Shown here in pieces: positions 25,323 to 34,150 of a DNA stretch of 41,906 nt. Position numbers and translations under genes: made by a program. Below the pieces are notes generated by a model. It saw only the letters and a program-made list of their open reading frames with translations, made no database searches and was not told the DNA's origin. The first letter of the stretch is position 1. Each line of letters opens with the position of its first letter. The DNA comes from Hallella seregens ATCC 51272 (lineage in GTDB: Bacteria > Bacteroidota > Bacteroidia > Bacteroidales > Bacteroidaceae): the NCBI RefSeq assembly GCF_000518545.1, contig NZ_KI912454.1, forward strand, positions 22,748 through 64,653, written 5' to 3'.

Positions 25323-26990
25323 ATGGATAATATACCCAGTTTCAATTCTCTCATCGAAAAAACAATTGTAAACCATTGGGAGAAAGATGCGCTTACCGAC
25401 TATAAAGGTGCAACCCTGCAATATCACGACGTCGCCCGCAAGATAGAGAAATTGCATATCATGTTCGAGCACTCGGGTATCAAACAAGGCGACAAGATTG
25501 CCATCTGCGGCCGAAACAGTTCCATGTGGGCATGCGCCTTTTTGGCAGCCGTAACCTACGGAGCGGTCATTGTACCCATACAGCACGAATTCACCCCCGA
25601 CCAGATATACAACATCGTCAACCACTCTGATTCCAAACTGCTGTTTGTGGGCGATGTCGTGGCCACCTCCATCGATTCGGAACAAATGCCAAATCTGGAG
25701 GGCATTGTCTATCTGCCTGATGCTTCCTTGATTGTCAGTCGTTCAGAAAGACTGTCCTATGCGCGGGAACACCTCAATGAAATGTTCGGGCACAAGTATC
25801 CCAAATACTTCAGACAGGAGCACGTTCACTATTATCAGGACGACCCCGAGGGGCTGGCCATGATTAACTACACGAGCGGAACCACCGGCTTCTCGAAGGG
25901 TGTCATGCTACCCTATCGCGCGCTGTGGAGCAATATGGACTACCTGATGGAAGCCATAGGAAGCAAGCTCAAAAAGAACAGCGACGTGCTGGCCATCCTG
26001 CCCATGGCTCACATGTACGGCTTGAGCTGCGAGTTCCTGTTGCAGTTCTGCATGGGCAACCATCTCTTTTTCCTGACCCGTCTGCCGAGCCCGTCCATTA
26101 TTCAGGAAGCCTTTGCCGAAATACATCCCAGCATCATCGTCTCCGTACCTCTGATTATAGAAAAGATTGTGCGGAAGAAGATATTCCCCATCGTCAACAA
26201 CACCCGCGTGCGTCTCTTGCTGAAGATGCCGGGAATCAACAAGAAAGTGAAGGAGCGTCTGCATCAGATGGTTTTGGATGTCATGGGGGGCAATGCCTAC
26301 GAAATCATGATAGGCGGCGCCAGCTTCAGCAAGGAGATAGAGCAGTTCTTTACAAGCATCAACTTTCCGGTCACCGTGGGCTACGGCACGACGGAGACGG
26401 GGCCCATGATTACTTTTTCGGACCATACCGACTTTGTTCCGGGCTCCTGCGGCACTGCGGTGAAGCACATGGAAGTCAAGATATTAAGCCCCGACCCGGC
26501 CAATGTTGCCGGCGAAATTGTTACGCGCGGGCTGAATGTCATGCACGGCTATTACAAAAACGAACAGGCCACCCAATCCGTCATCGACGAGAACGGATGG
26601 TTCCACACCGGCGACCTGGCCAAGATGAGCCAGGACGGACACGTGTTTATCCTGGGCAGAATCAAGAACATGCTTCTGGGAGCCAACGGGCAGAATGTGT
26701 ATCCCGAAGAAATCGAGGACAAACTGAACTCGATGGCCATGGTCAGCGAGAGCCTGATTCTGCAAAAGGGAGACAAGCTCGTGGGCCTCGTCCATCCGGA
26801 CATGGACGAGGTGCATGCGTTGGGATTTACTGACGAAGACCTGAACAGCATCATGGAGGAGAACCGAAAGAATCTCAATCTTCAGCTTCCCTCGTTTTGC
26901 AAAATCAGTGAAATTAAGCTGCACGACAAAGAGTTTGAGAAAACACCCAAGAAATCCATCAAGCGTTATCTCTATCAGAACGCAGTATAG
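25323..26990 (+). CDS. Long-chain fatty acid--CoA ligase-like AMP-binding protein, copy 1
   Basis: 555 residues of the ANL adenylating superfamily; activates a carboxylate, probably a fatty acid, by adenylation and transfer to CoA. Motifs: A3/P-loop YTSGTTGFSKGV (about 183-194), A5 GYGTTETGP (about 353-361), A7 HTGDL followed by LGRIKNMLLGANGQNVYPEE (A8 hinge), and A10 EKTPKKSIKRYL with the catalytic Lys near the C-terminus. No transmembrane helix is clear. It is followed 55 bases later by a close paralogue that has the same length and motifs, indicating a tandem duplication. Confidence 0.9.
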   Translation: MDNIPSFNSLIEKTIVNHWEKDALTDYKGATLQYHDVARKIEKLHIMFEHSGIKQGDKIAICGRNSSMWACAFLAAVTYGAVIVPIQHEFTPDQIYNIVNHSDSKLLFVGDVVATSIDSEQMPNLEGIVYLPDASLIVSRSERLSYAREHLNEMFGHKYPKYFRQEHVHYYQDDPEGLAMINYTSGTTGFSKGVMLPYRALWSNMDYLMEAIGSKLKKNSDVLAILPMAHMYGLSCEFLLQFCMGNHLFFLTRLPSPSIIQEAFAEIHPSIIVSVPLIIEKIVRKKIFPIVNNTRVRLLLKMPGINKKVKERLHQMVLDVMGGNAYEIMIGGASFSKEIEQFFTSINFPVTVGYGTTETGPMITFSDHTDFVPGSCGTAVKHMEVKILSPDPANVAGEIVTRGLNVMHGYYKNEQATQSVIDENGWFHTGDLAKMSQDGHVFILGRIKNMLLGANGQNVYPEEIEDKLNSMAMVSESLILQKGDKLVGLVHPDMDEVHALGFTDEDLNSIMEENRKNLNLQLPSFCKISEIKLHDKEFEKTPKKSIKRYLYQNAV

Positions 26991-27045
26991 CGCTCCACCA
27001 GTAGAGAAATCAAGAGACCCAAGAATTTCATTAATGAGGAGAAAT

Positions 27046-28710
27046 ATGGAGAATATTCCGAGCTTCAACCGGCTGATACAAAAAAGTATTGTGGAAAACT
27101 GGGAGCGAGACGCCCTCACCGACTTTAAGGGAGCAACCCTGCAGTATCATGACGTGGCACGCAAGATAGAGAAGCTGCACATCATGTTTGAAAACTCCGG
27201 GGTGCAGAAAGGAGACAAGATTGCCCTGGCCGGCCGGAACAGCGCCGCGTGGGCCGCCGCTTTCCTGGCCGTGCTCACCTATGGTGCCATAGCCGTGCCC
27301 ATCCTGCATGAGTTTACGGCCGACCAGATTCACAACATCGTCAACCATTCCGACGCCAAGCTGTTGTTCGTGGGCGACGTGGTCGCCACGGAGATAGACG
27401 CCACCAAGATGCCCAAACTGGAGGGCATCATCTACATTCCGGACTACTCGCTGGTGCTGTCGCGCACGGACAAACTGACTTACGCCCGCGAGCATCTGAA
27501 CGAAATCTTCGGCAAGAAGTTTCCCAAGTATTTCCGCAAGGAGCATGTGAACTATTATGTGGAGGAAAACCCAAACGAGCTGGCCCTCATCAACTATACC
27601 AGCGGTACGACGGGCTTTTCCAAGGGCGTGATGATTCCCTACCGTGCCCTGTGGAGCAACGCCGACTTTGCCGAACACGTGCTGGGCACCCAAATTCATG
27701 CCGAAGACAGTGTCATCAGCATCCTGCCGATGGCCCACATGTACGGCATGGCTTTCGAGTTCCTGTTCGAGTTCATCAAGGGCTGCCACATCTACTACCT
27801 GACGCGCATCCCCTCGCCGGCCATCATTGCCCAGGCCTTTGCCGAGGTGAAGCCCAAAATCATCATTTCCGTACCTCTGATTATCGAAAAGATCATCAAG
27901 AAAAAGGTGTTCCCGAAGATGCAGGACACCAAGATTCGCATCCTGCTGAAGATGCCGGGCATCAACAAGCGGGTGTACGAGAAGATTTGCGAGCAAGTGT
28001 CGAAAGCTTTCGGTGGCAACTTCTACGAGGTCATCATCGGCGGCGCGGCGTTCAGCCAGGAAGTCGAGACATTCCTGCACCAAATCGGATTCCGCTACAC
28101 CGTGGGCTACGGGGCAACGGAGTGCGCACCCATCATCTGCTATGCCGACCACGCCTCGTTCGTACCCACGTCCTGCGGCAGGGCTGCCCTGCACATGCAG
28201 GTGAAGATTGCGAGCGAAGACCCCGCAAGGGTGCCCGGCGAGATATTGGCCAAGGGCCCCAACGTGATGCTCGGCTATTACAAGAATGAGGAAGCCACCG
28301 AGGCAGCCATCGACAAGGACGGCTGGTTCCACACGGGCGACCTCGGCACGATGGATGCCGACGGCAATGTCTTCATCAAAGGCCGCTCCAAGAACATGCT
28401 GCTGGGCTCGAACGGGCAGAACATCTACCCGGAAGAGATCGAAGACAAGCTCAACTCCATGACCATGGTCACCGAGAGTGTGGTCATCCAGGATGGCGAC
28501 AAGCTGGTGGGACTGGTGTTCCCCGACTACGATGCTGCCAAGCAGATGGGATTCAACAATGAGGACCTGAAAGACATCATGGAGCAGAACCGCAAGCAAA
28601 TCAACACCGTCCTGCCGGCCTACTGCCATCTTTCGTCCATCGAAATCCATGAGGAAGAATTCGAGAAGACCCCCAAGCGGTCGATCAAGCGATTCCTATA
28701 CACCAGATAA
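27046..28710 (+). CDS. Long-chain fatty acid--CoA ligase-like AMP-binding protein, copy 2
   Basis: 554 residues, aligning end to end with copy 1. The start at 27046 (MENIPSFNRLIQKSI) is chosen because copy 1 starts MDNIPSFNSLIEKTI; an ATG at 27034 is possible. Motifs are all kept: YTSGTTGFSKGV, GYGATECAP, HTGDL, KGRSKNMLLGSNGQNIYPEE and EKTPKRSIKRFL. The regions that shape the acyl pocket differ more (for example ECAPIICYADH against ETGPMITFSDH), which would allow different chain preference. The 3' end overlaps the convergent TetR open frame by 26 bases. Confidence 0.9.
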   Translation: MENIPSFNRLIQKSIVENWERDALTDFKGATLQYHDVARKIEKLHIMFENSGVQKGDKIALAGRNSAAWAAAFLAVLTYGAIAVPILHEFTADQIHNIVNHSDAKLLFVGDVVATEIDATKMPKLEGIIYIPDYSLVLSRTDKLTYAREHLNEIFGKKFPKYFRKEHVNYYVEENPNELALINYTSGTTGFSKGVMIPYRALWSNADFAEHVLGTQIHAEDSVISILPMAHMYGMAFEFLFEFIKGCHIYYLTRIPSPAIIAQAFAEVKPKIIISVPLIIEKIIKKKVFPKMQDTKIRILLKMPGINKRVYEKICEQVSKAFGGNFYEVIIGGAAFSQEVETFLHQIGFRYTVGYGATECAPIICYADHASFVPTSCGRAALHMQVKIASEDPARVPGEILAKGPNVMLGYYKNEEATEAAIDKDGWFHTGDLGTMDADGNVFIKGRSKNMLLGSNGQNIYPEEIEDKLNSMTMVTESVVIQDGDKLVGLVFPDYDAAKQMGFNNEDLKDIMEQNRKQINTVLPAYCHLSSIEIHEEEFEKTPKRSIKRFLYTR

Positions 28711-29719
28711 AGGGTTCGAGGCTTTTTCCAACATATAGGGACATACACCGTGTGTATGTCCCTATATTCAATTTATACATTCCTTTCCTTTGGCGTTTAG
28801 TGGGGCCCACGAAGGCTTCCCGACCATTCCTTTGGCGTTTCGTGGGCCCCACGAAAGCCTCCCGGACATTCCTTGGGCGTTTAGTGGGCCCCACGAAAGC
28901 CTCCCGGACATTCCTTTGGCGTTTCGTGGGCCCCACGAAAGCCTCCCGGACATTCCTTGGGCGTTTAGTGGGGCCCACGAAGGCCTCCCGACCATTCCTT
29001 TGGCGTTTAGTGGGCCCCACGAAAGCCTCCCGACCATTCCTTTGTCGTTTCGTGGGCCCCACGAAAGCCTCCCGACCATTCCTTTGTCGTTTCATCTCTT
29101 CGATCTGGCGGTCCAGCTCACGGATTCCCTCCAACGTGCAGAATCCGCGGATAAACAGAATAATCACGTCGCGGAAAATCTCCTTAAACTCGTATTGCTT
29201 GTAAAGCCGGTTCTCCATCACGTAATTCATGGCCCCGTTGCCCACCTTTGAGATGAGCTCGTAATTGACGTTGGCCTTGAAATAGCCCTCCGCTATCCCC
29301 CGCTGGAAAAAGAGCTGAGCCTTGGCCTCTGTCTCCCGATGCCTCCCCTCCTTCCATGCCATGATCTCAGGAAACTTGTGCAGCTCCATGAAATACACGG
29401 GCGAGATGCCTGTCAGGTGGCGCATCTGCAAACGATAGAACTCCAGGATAATGTCGATGACATGACGGTTGGCCCCGGAGGCATACGTGGCCATGTGGGC
29501 GTCGAAGCCAAAGTGCTCCTCCTTGACGCATTCCATCAGCAGCTGCTCCTTGTTCTTGTACAGCTCATAAACGGTGCGCTTGGAGACGGACAGCAGATTG
29601 GCAATGTCGTCCATCTTCACCGCCTTGATTCCCTTGGATTGAAACTCGCGGATGGCCGTCTTGAGTATGCGCTGCCTGAGCCGCTGCCTGTATTCTGTTG
29701 GAGTGCCTGATTTATACAT
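28685..29719 (-). CDS. TetR/AcrR-family regulator with a 42-bp-repeat-encoded C-terminal extension
   Basis: A 344-residue open frame. Residues 1-210 are an ordinary TetR repressor: N-terminal helix-turn-helix DDIANLLSVSKRTVYELYKN (about 37-56), then a helical ligand-binding/dimer domain ending ELDRQIEEMK. Residues 211-308 are seven 14-residue repeats (RQRNGREAFVGPTK, variants RPRNV and RQRNV), strongly basic. Residues 309-344 read through the hairpin at 28733-28767 and stop 26 bases inside the 3' end of the acyl-CoA synthetase gene. The tail is therefore secondary, made by repeats without stop codons. By position it probably controls the two acyl-CoA synthetase genes and perhaps maeB, from which it diverges; that is an inference. 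Confidence 0.88.
   Translation of the reverse strand: MYKSGTPTEYRQRLRQRILKTAIREFQSKGIKAVKMDDIANLLSVSKRTVYELYKNKEQLLMECVKEEHFGFDAHMATYASGANRHVIDIILEFYRLQMRHLTGISPVYFMELHKFPEIMAWKEGRHRETEAKAQLFFQRGIAEGYFKANVNYELISKVGNGAMNYVMENRLYKQYEFKEIFRDVIILFIRGFCTLEGIRELDRQIEEMKRQRNGREAFVGPTKRQRNGREAFVGPTKRQRNGREAFVGPTKRPRNVREAFVGPTKRQRNVREAFVGPTKRPRNVREAFVGPTKRQRNGREAFVGPTKRQRKGMYKLNIGTYTRCMSLYVGKSLEPFIWCIGIA
28733..28767. terminator. 16-bp perfect hairpin after acyl-CoA synthetase copy 2
   Basis: ATATAGGGACATACAC at 28733-28748 pairs perfectly with 28752-28767, leaving a three-base loop. It lies 22 bases after the acyl-CoA synthetase stop codon and is probably the end signal of that transcript, though no T-run follows. 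It falls inside the tail of the convergent TetR open frame. Confidence 0.6.
28787..29093. repeat. Tandem 42-bp palindromic repeat, array 2 (seven units plus a partial one)
   Basis: Units of exactly 42 bp start at 28787, 28829, 28871, 28913, 28955, 28997 and 29039, with a 13-base partial copy at 29081-29093. Each has the core TTTCGTGGGCCCCACGAA or the variant TTTAGTGGG. Units 2, 4 and 7 keep the perfect palindrome; units 1, 3, 5 and 6 have TTTAG. Variation between units (CCTTTGG/CCTTGGG/CCTTTGT; GGACATT/GACCATT) alternates, suggesting growth by unequal exchange of multi-unit blocks. On the minus strand each unit encodes 14 residues of the TetR tail (RQRNGREAFVGPTK and variants). The family is the same as array 1 at 1-126. 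Confidence 0.95.
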
Positions 29720-29748
29720 AGAAAGAAAGCATCATTAAAAACACAGTG

Positions 29749-29756
29749 CAAAGGTA
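29749..29756 (-). promoter_or_regulatory. -7 box for the TetR gene
   Basis: The minus strand reads TACCTTTG, 29 bases before the ATG at 29719. It lies back to back with the maeB promoter, only about 20 bases apart, so a repressor bound here could affect both. Confidence 0.6.
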
Positions 29757-29777
29757 CAAAAAAACGAAAAAACCACT

Positions 29778-29805
29778 TTTGTTTTAAGGGTTTTTATTAT
29801 CTTTG
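29778..29805 (+). promoter_or_regulatory. Promoter for maeB
   Basis: TTTG at 29778-29781 and TATCTTTG at 29798-29805, spacing 16 (slightly short). The ATG is at 29852. Confidence 0.6.
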
Positions 29806-29851
29806 CAACTGCTTCAGAAAAGGTATCTGATAGATTTTAAACTTGATTACC

Positions 29852-32140
29852 ATGGTCAAAATTACGAAAGAGGCCGCACTCGAGTATCATGAATCGGGGC
29901 GTCCGGGCAAGATTGAGGTAAAGCCGACAAAGCCTTACAGAACACAAACGGATCTAAGTCTCGCCTATTCTCCGGGCGTGGCCTACCCGTGTCTGGAGAT
30001 TCAGAAGAACCCCGACGACGTCTACAAATATACGGACAAGGGGAATCTGGTGGCTGTCATTTCCAACGGAACAGCCGTTCTGGGCCTGGGCGACATCGGC
30101 GCCATGAGCGGCAAGCCCGTCATGGAGGGCAAGGGGCTGCTGTTCAAGATTTATGGCGGCATCGACGTTTTCGACATCGAGGTGGACGAGAAAGACCCTG
30201 TGAAATTCTGCGATGCCGTGGAAAAGATTGCGCCCTCTTTTGGCGGTATCAACCTGGAAGACATCAAGGCACCGGAATGCTTTTACATAGAGGAACGGCT
30301 GAAGAAGAACCTCGACATTCCCGTCATGCACGACGACCAGCACGGCACGGCCATCATCTCTGCCGCCGGACTCAAGAATGCGCTCGAAGTGGCTGGCAAG
30401 GACATTTCCCAGGTCAGGCTTGTGGTCAACGGGGCCGGCGCGGCTGCCATCAGCTGCACCAAGCTCTATGTGGCGCTCGGGCTGAAGACGGAGAATGTGG
30501 TCATGCTCGACTCCAAGGGGGTCATCACTTCCGACCGTCCCAACCTGACCCCACAGAAGAAACTTTTTGCTACCGACCGCCGCGACATCCACACGCTGGA
30601 AGAGGCCATCAAGGGTGCCGACGTCTTCGTGGGTCTTTCCAAAGGCAACATCCTCACGCAGGACATGATTCGCTCCATGGCCGACAACCCCATCGTGTTT
30701 GCCCTGGCCAATCCCATTCCCGAAATCAGCTATGAAGATGCCATGGCCAGCCGGCCCGACGTGCTGATGTCGACGGGGCGTTCCGACTATCCCAACCAGA
30801 TCAACAACGTCATCGGTTTCCCCTATATTTTCCGTGGTGCGCTCGACGTGCATGCGCGGGCCATCAACGAAGAGATGAAGATGGCAGCCGTCCAGGCCAT
30901 TGCCGACCTGGCCAAGCAGCCCATCCCCGATATTGTGAACGAGGTCTATCATGTCAACGACTTGAGTTTCGGCCCGAAATACTTCATTCCCAAACCTGTG
31001 GATCCCCGACTCATCACAAGTGTTTCCGCGGCCGTGGCCAAGGCAGCCATCGAGAGTGGCGTGGCCCGCTCCACCATCACCGATTGGGAGGCCTACAAGG
31101 ACCGGCTGCGCCAGATGCTGGGGCAGGAAACCAAGCTCACCCGCACCCTCCACGCCACGGCTGCGCTGCATCCCCAGCGGGTGGTGTTTGCCGAGGGCGG
31201 GCACCCCACGATGATGAAAGCAGCCGTGCAGGCCCGCCAGGAGGGCATCTGCCAACCCATTCTGTTGGGCAACCTCGACCGGCTGAACCGCATAGCCAGC
31301 CGGCTGAAGCTCGACCTCACAGGCGTGGAGATTATCGACATGCGGGCCGACAAGGAGCAAGGGCGCCGCGCCACCTATGCCAAGCATCTGGCCGAGAAGC
31401 GCGCACGCCAAGGCTATACTTTCGAGGAGGCCTACGACAAAATGTACGAGCGCAACTACTTTGGCATGTCCATGGTCGAGCAAGGCGATGCCGACGCCTT
31501 TATCACCGGCCTTTACACCAAATACAGCAACACCATCAAGGTGGCCAAGGAGGTGATTGGCATCCGTCCGGAATACAACACGTTCGGAACCATGCACATC
31601 CTCAACACCAAGAAAGGCGTTTACTATCTGGCAGACACGCTCATCAACCGCCACCCCGACCAGAACGTGCTTTACGACATTGCCCGTTTGACCGCGCACA
31701 CCGTGAAATTCTTCAATAATGACCCGGCGATTGCCATGATAAGCTATTCCAATTTCGGCACGGACGACATGGGATCACCCCAGAAAGTTCATCAGGCTGT
31801 GGAGAAACTCCAGCAGGATTATCCCGATATGGTCATTGACGGCGAGATGCAGATCAACTTTGCGCTCAACAAGGAGTTGCGCGATGACAAGTTTCCGTTC
31901 ACCCGGCTGAAAGGCAAGGATGTCAACGCGCTTGTATTCCCCAACATGAGTTCGGCCAACTGCAGCTACAAGCTGATACAGTCGCTCGAACCCGATGTGG
32001 AGACCATCGGCCCGATTCAGATGGGACTCAACAAGGCCATACACTTCACCGATTTTGAAGCCAGCGTGCGCGACGTTGTCAATGTCACGGCGGTTGCGGT
32101 CATCGATGCTTACGTAGACAAATTAAAAAACAATAAGTAA
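29852..32140 (+). CDS. maeB: NADP-dependent malic enzyme with C-terminal phosphotransacetylase-like domain
   Basis: 762 residues from the ATG at 29852; an in-frame TTG lies at 29843 but is less likely. The N-terminal malic domain has [11 protein letters not shown] (catalytic Tyr), EGKGLLFK (catalytic Lys), [11 protein letters not shown] and MHDDQHGTA (metal-binding acids). The NAD(P) domain shows VVNGAGAAA. From about residue 430 a phosphate acetyl/butyryl-transferase-like domain follows ([15 protein letters not shown] to [15 protein letters not shown]), which in MaeB proteins is mainly regulatory, sensing acetyl-CoA. The reaction is oxidative decarboxylation of malate to pyruvate with NADPH formation. 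The stop codon overlaps the start of the next gene by one base. Confidence 0.95.
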   Translation: MVKITKEAALEYHESGRPGKIEVKPTKPYRTQTDLSLAYSPGVAYPCLEIQKNPDDVYKYTDKGNLVAVISNGTAVLGLGDIGAMSGKPVMEGKGLLFKIYGGIDVFDIEVDEKDPVKFCDAVEKIAPSFGGINLEDIKAPECFYIEERLKKNLDIPVMHDDQHGTAIISAAGLKNALEVAGKDISQVRLVVNGAGAAAISCTKLYVALGLKTENVVMLDSKGVITSDRPNLTPQKKLFATDRRDIHTLEEAIKGADVFVGLSKGNILTQDMIRSMADNPIVFALANPIPEISYEDAMASRPDVLMSTGRSDYPNQINNVIGFPYIFRGALDVHARAINEEMKMAAVQAIADLAKQPIPDIVNEVYHVNDLSFGPKYFIPKPVDPRLITSVSAAVAKAAIESGVARSTITDWEAYKDRLRQMLGQETKLTRTLHATAALHPQRVVFAEGGHPTMMKAAVQARQEGICQPILLGNLDRLNRIASRLKLDLTGVEIIDMRADKEQGRRATYAKHLAEKRARQGYTFEEAYDKMYERNYFGMSMVEQGDADAFITGLYTKYSNTIKVAKEVIGIRPEYNTFGTMHILNTKKGVYYLADTLINRHPDQNVLYDIARLTAHTVKFFNNDPAIAMISYSNFGTDDMGSPQKVHQAVEKLQQDYPDMVIDGEMQINFALNKELRDDKFPFTRLKGKDVNALVFPNMSSANCSYKLIQSLEPDVETIGPIQMGLNKAIHFTDFEASVRDVVNVTAVAVIDAYVDKLKNNK

Positions 32141-32580
32141 TGAAAGCCTCCGAGCAGACTGTTCAGCAGATAGAGCGTTTTCTGAGAAAGATAGCCCAGA
32201 AGTTTCCGGCATGTCCCAACACCACCATACTCACCGACATACATGTTCGGGTGGCGCAGGACAGCGGGGAGCTTCTGGCTTTCAACGACAACGATGAGGA
32301 GATCACGCGTTGTGTCGTTGAGCAATGGATTGACAACAAGGACGAACGCTTCTACGACAGCGTTACCCTGACCATGCGCGCTGTTCTCAAGAAGTATCAC
32401 GAGTTGGTCGACAATCTCGGCATTCTGAAGCCGTTCAGTTTCGTACTGGACGATGACGACAAAAACAGCTTTGCCGAGCTCTATTTGGCCGACGACGATA
32501 CTGTCATTGTCGGGGGCGACTTGATGCAAGGGTTGGATAAGGATTTGGATGATTTCTTCGGTCATCTGATGGAAGAATAA
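32140..32580 (+). CDS. Small acidic protein of unknown function, coupled to maeB
   Basis: 146 residues, strongly acidic in the C-terminal half (VLDDDDKNSFAELYLADDDT and DKDLDDFFGHLMEE). No signal peptide or membrane segment, so it is cytosolic. I recognise it only as the kind of conserved hypothetical found in Bacteroidales. Its ATG overlaps the maeB TAA (TAATG), pointing to translational coupling and possibly a related or stoichiometric role. No catalytic motif is evident. Confidence 0.82.
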   Translation: MKASEQTVQQIERFLRKIAQKFPACPNTTILTDIHVRVAQDSGELLAFNDNDEEITRCVVEQWIDNKDERFYDSVTLTMRAVLKKYHELVDNLGILKPFSFVLDDDDKNSFAELYLADDDTVIVGGDLMQGLDKDLDDFFGHLMEE

Positions 32581-32629
32581 ATCCCATGCGCCTCTGGCAA
32601 ATCATCACAACACATCCCATACCAAGGAT

Positions 32630-34114
32630 ATGAGACGATTTTTCCTCTTTCTCTTCATTTTCGCGAGTTTTTTAAATGTTCAGGCGCAAAAACGCCAGTT
32701 CAGGGGTGCCTGGATTCAGGCTGTCAACGGACAGTTCCAAGGCATGTCGCGCGACGAAATGCAGCGCACCCTGACTCATCAGCTCGACGTCTTGCAGCAA
32801 GACGGCGTCAATGCCATCATCTTCCAGGTCAGGCCCGAGTGCGATGCCCTCTATGAAAGCCGGCTGGAGCCTTGGAGCAGGTTCCTGACCGGAGTTCAGG
32901 GACGTGCCCCCTACCCTCTTTGGGATCCGCTGGCATGGATGACAGAGCAGTGCCACAAGCGCGGCATGGAAATTCACGCATGGATCAATCCCTACCGGGC
33001 CAAGACGAAAGGCACCACCCAGTTGGCCTCCGGCCATGTTGCCGTGCAGCATCCCGAACGGACTTTTTCTTATGACAATCAGATTATACTGAATCCGGCA
33101 CTGAAAGAGAACCGCGACTACATTTGCCGCGTGGTTCAGGACATTGTGAGCCGTTACGATATTGACGGCCTGCACATCGACGACTATTTCTATCCCTACC
33201 CTGCCCCCGGCCAAACCATCCCCGATCAGCAATACTACGAGAGCAACCGTCAAGGCTTTTCCAACATTGGCGATTGGCGGCGCAATCATGTCAGCCTCTT
33301 CGTGCAGCAGTTGTCAGAAGTCATCCATCAGTGTAAGCCATGGGTGAAGTTTGGCATTTCGCCTTTCGGCATCTACCGCAATCTTTCATCCGACCCTGCA
33401 AATGGTTCGGCTACCAAAGGCTTGCAGAATTATGACGACCTTTATGCCGATGTTATTCTTTGGGTCAACAACGGCTGGGTGGACTATTGTGTGCCTCAAA
33501 TATATTGGCAGATCGGCCATCCCACGGCAGACTATGCCACACTCATCAAATGGTGGGACAAGCACGCTGCCAACCGTCCTCTCTATATTGGCGAAGACGT
33601 AGAGCGAACCGTGAAATTCGCCGACCCGCAAAATCCGGACAGCCATCAGCTGCCGGCCAAACACCGGTTGCATCAGCAGATGAGCCATGTAAACGGCACT
33701 GTGCTTTGGTATGCCAAGGCCGTTGTGGACAATGTGGGCAATTACGGCACCATACTCCGCAACAATTATTGGAAGTTTCCTGCCTTGCAGCCCCTCATGC
33801 CTTTCATCGACAGCAAGGCCCCAAAGAAACCGCGAAAACTGAAAGTGGTTGAGACCTCTGACGGTCTGGTCTTGTTTTGGCAAGGAAGAAAGGCTAAAAA
33901 CTGGGGCGATGAGGTCACGCAATATGTGGTCTATCGTTTTGGCAAGGGCGAGAAGATAGATCTGCAACAGGAGACGCACATCGTAGGCGTCAGCCGGCAG
34001 AATTTTATGAAACTGCCCTACAAGGACGGGCAAGAACGATACGTCTATATCGTCACTGCTCTGGACAGAATGTCCAACGAAAGTAAGGGCAGCAAAATAA
34101 AAATCAAGATTTAG
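32630..34114 (+). CDS. Secreted GHL10 (DUF187)-family glycosidase-like protein
   Basis: 494 residues with a signal peptide (MRRFFLFLFIFASFLNVQA, then Q). The TIM-barrel part begins FRGAWIQAVNG and has the family strands LQQDGVNAIIFQVRPECDAL, then GMEIHAWINPYRAKT, then YDIDGLHIDDYFYPYP, where the two Asp are candidate catalytic residues, and VKFGISPFGIYRN. From about 405 a fibronectin-III-like domain follows (APKKPRKLKVVETSDGLVLF to DRMSNESKGSKIKI). Members act on peptidoglycan or other glycans outside the cytoplasm; the substrate here is not known. Confidence 0.9.
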   Translation: MRRFFLFLFIFASFLNVQAQKRQFRGAWIQAVNGQFQGMSRDEMQRTLTHQLDVLQQDGVNAIIFQVRPECDALYESRLEPWSRFLTGVQGRAPYPLWDPLAWMTEQCHKRGMEIHAWINPYRAKTKGTTQLASGHVAVQHPERTFSYDNQIILNPALKENRDYICRVVQDIVSRYDIDGLHIDDYFYPYPAPGQTIPDQQYYESNRQGFSNIGDWRRNHVSLFVQQLSEVIHQCKPWVKFGISPFGIYRNLSSDPANGSATKGLQNYDDLYADVILWVNNGWVDYCVPQIYWQIGHPTADYATLIKWWDKHAANRPLYIGEDVERTVKFADPQNPDSHQLPAKHRLHQQMSHVNGTVLWYAKAVVDNVGNYGTILRNNYWKFPALQPLMPFIDSKAPKKPRKLKVVETSDGLVLFWQGRKAKNWGDEVTQYVVYRFGKGEKIDLQQETHIVGVSRQNFMKLPYKDGQERYVYIVTALDRMSNESKGSKIKIKI

Positions 34115-34150
34115 TCTCCATGTAACTTTAAAGCGTTAACAAATACTGCA

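Noticed and set aside
27031..28650. A 539-codon open frame antisense to acyl-CoA synthetase copy 2
   Set aside because: Shadow of a GC-rich coding sequence. Copy 1 has no equally long antisense frame despite high similarity, so it is not conserved.
28787..29093. CRISPR array
   Set aside because: Units are contiguous 42-bp copies with no unique spacers, and no cas genes are in the window. The same applies to the 41-bp array at 39046-39240 and the 28-bp array at 37980-38050.
28752..29204. Plus-strand open frames across 42-bp array 2 (VGPTKASR-type repeats)
   Set aside because: They arise because the unit is a multiple of three and free of stop codons in most frames. Only the minus-strand frame is joined to a real domain (TetR).
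29954..31699. A 581-codon open frame antisense to maeB
   Set aside because: It is exactly opposite a well-conserved malic enzyme, has low-complexity His/Gly/Val-rich composition typical of shadow frames of GC-rich genes, and has no family motif, promoter or ribosome-binding site.
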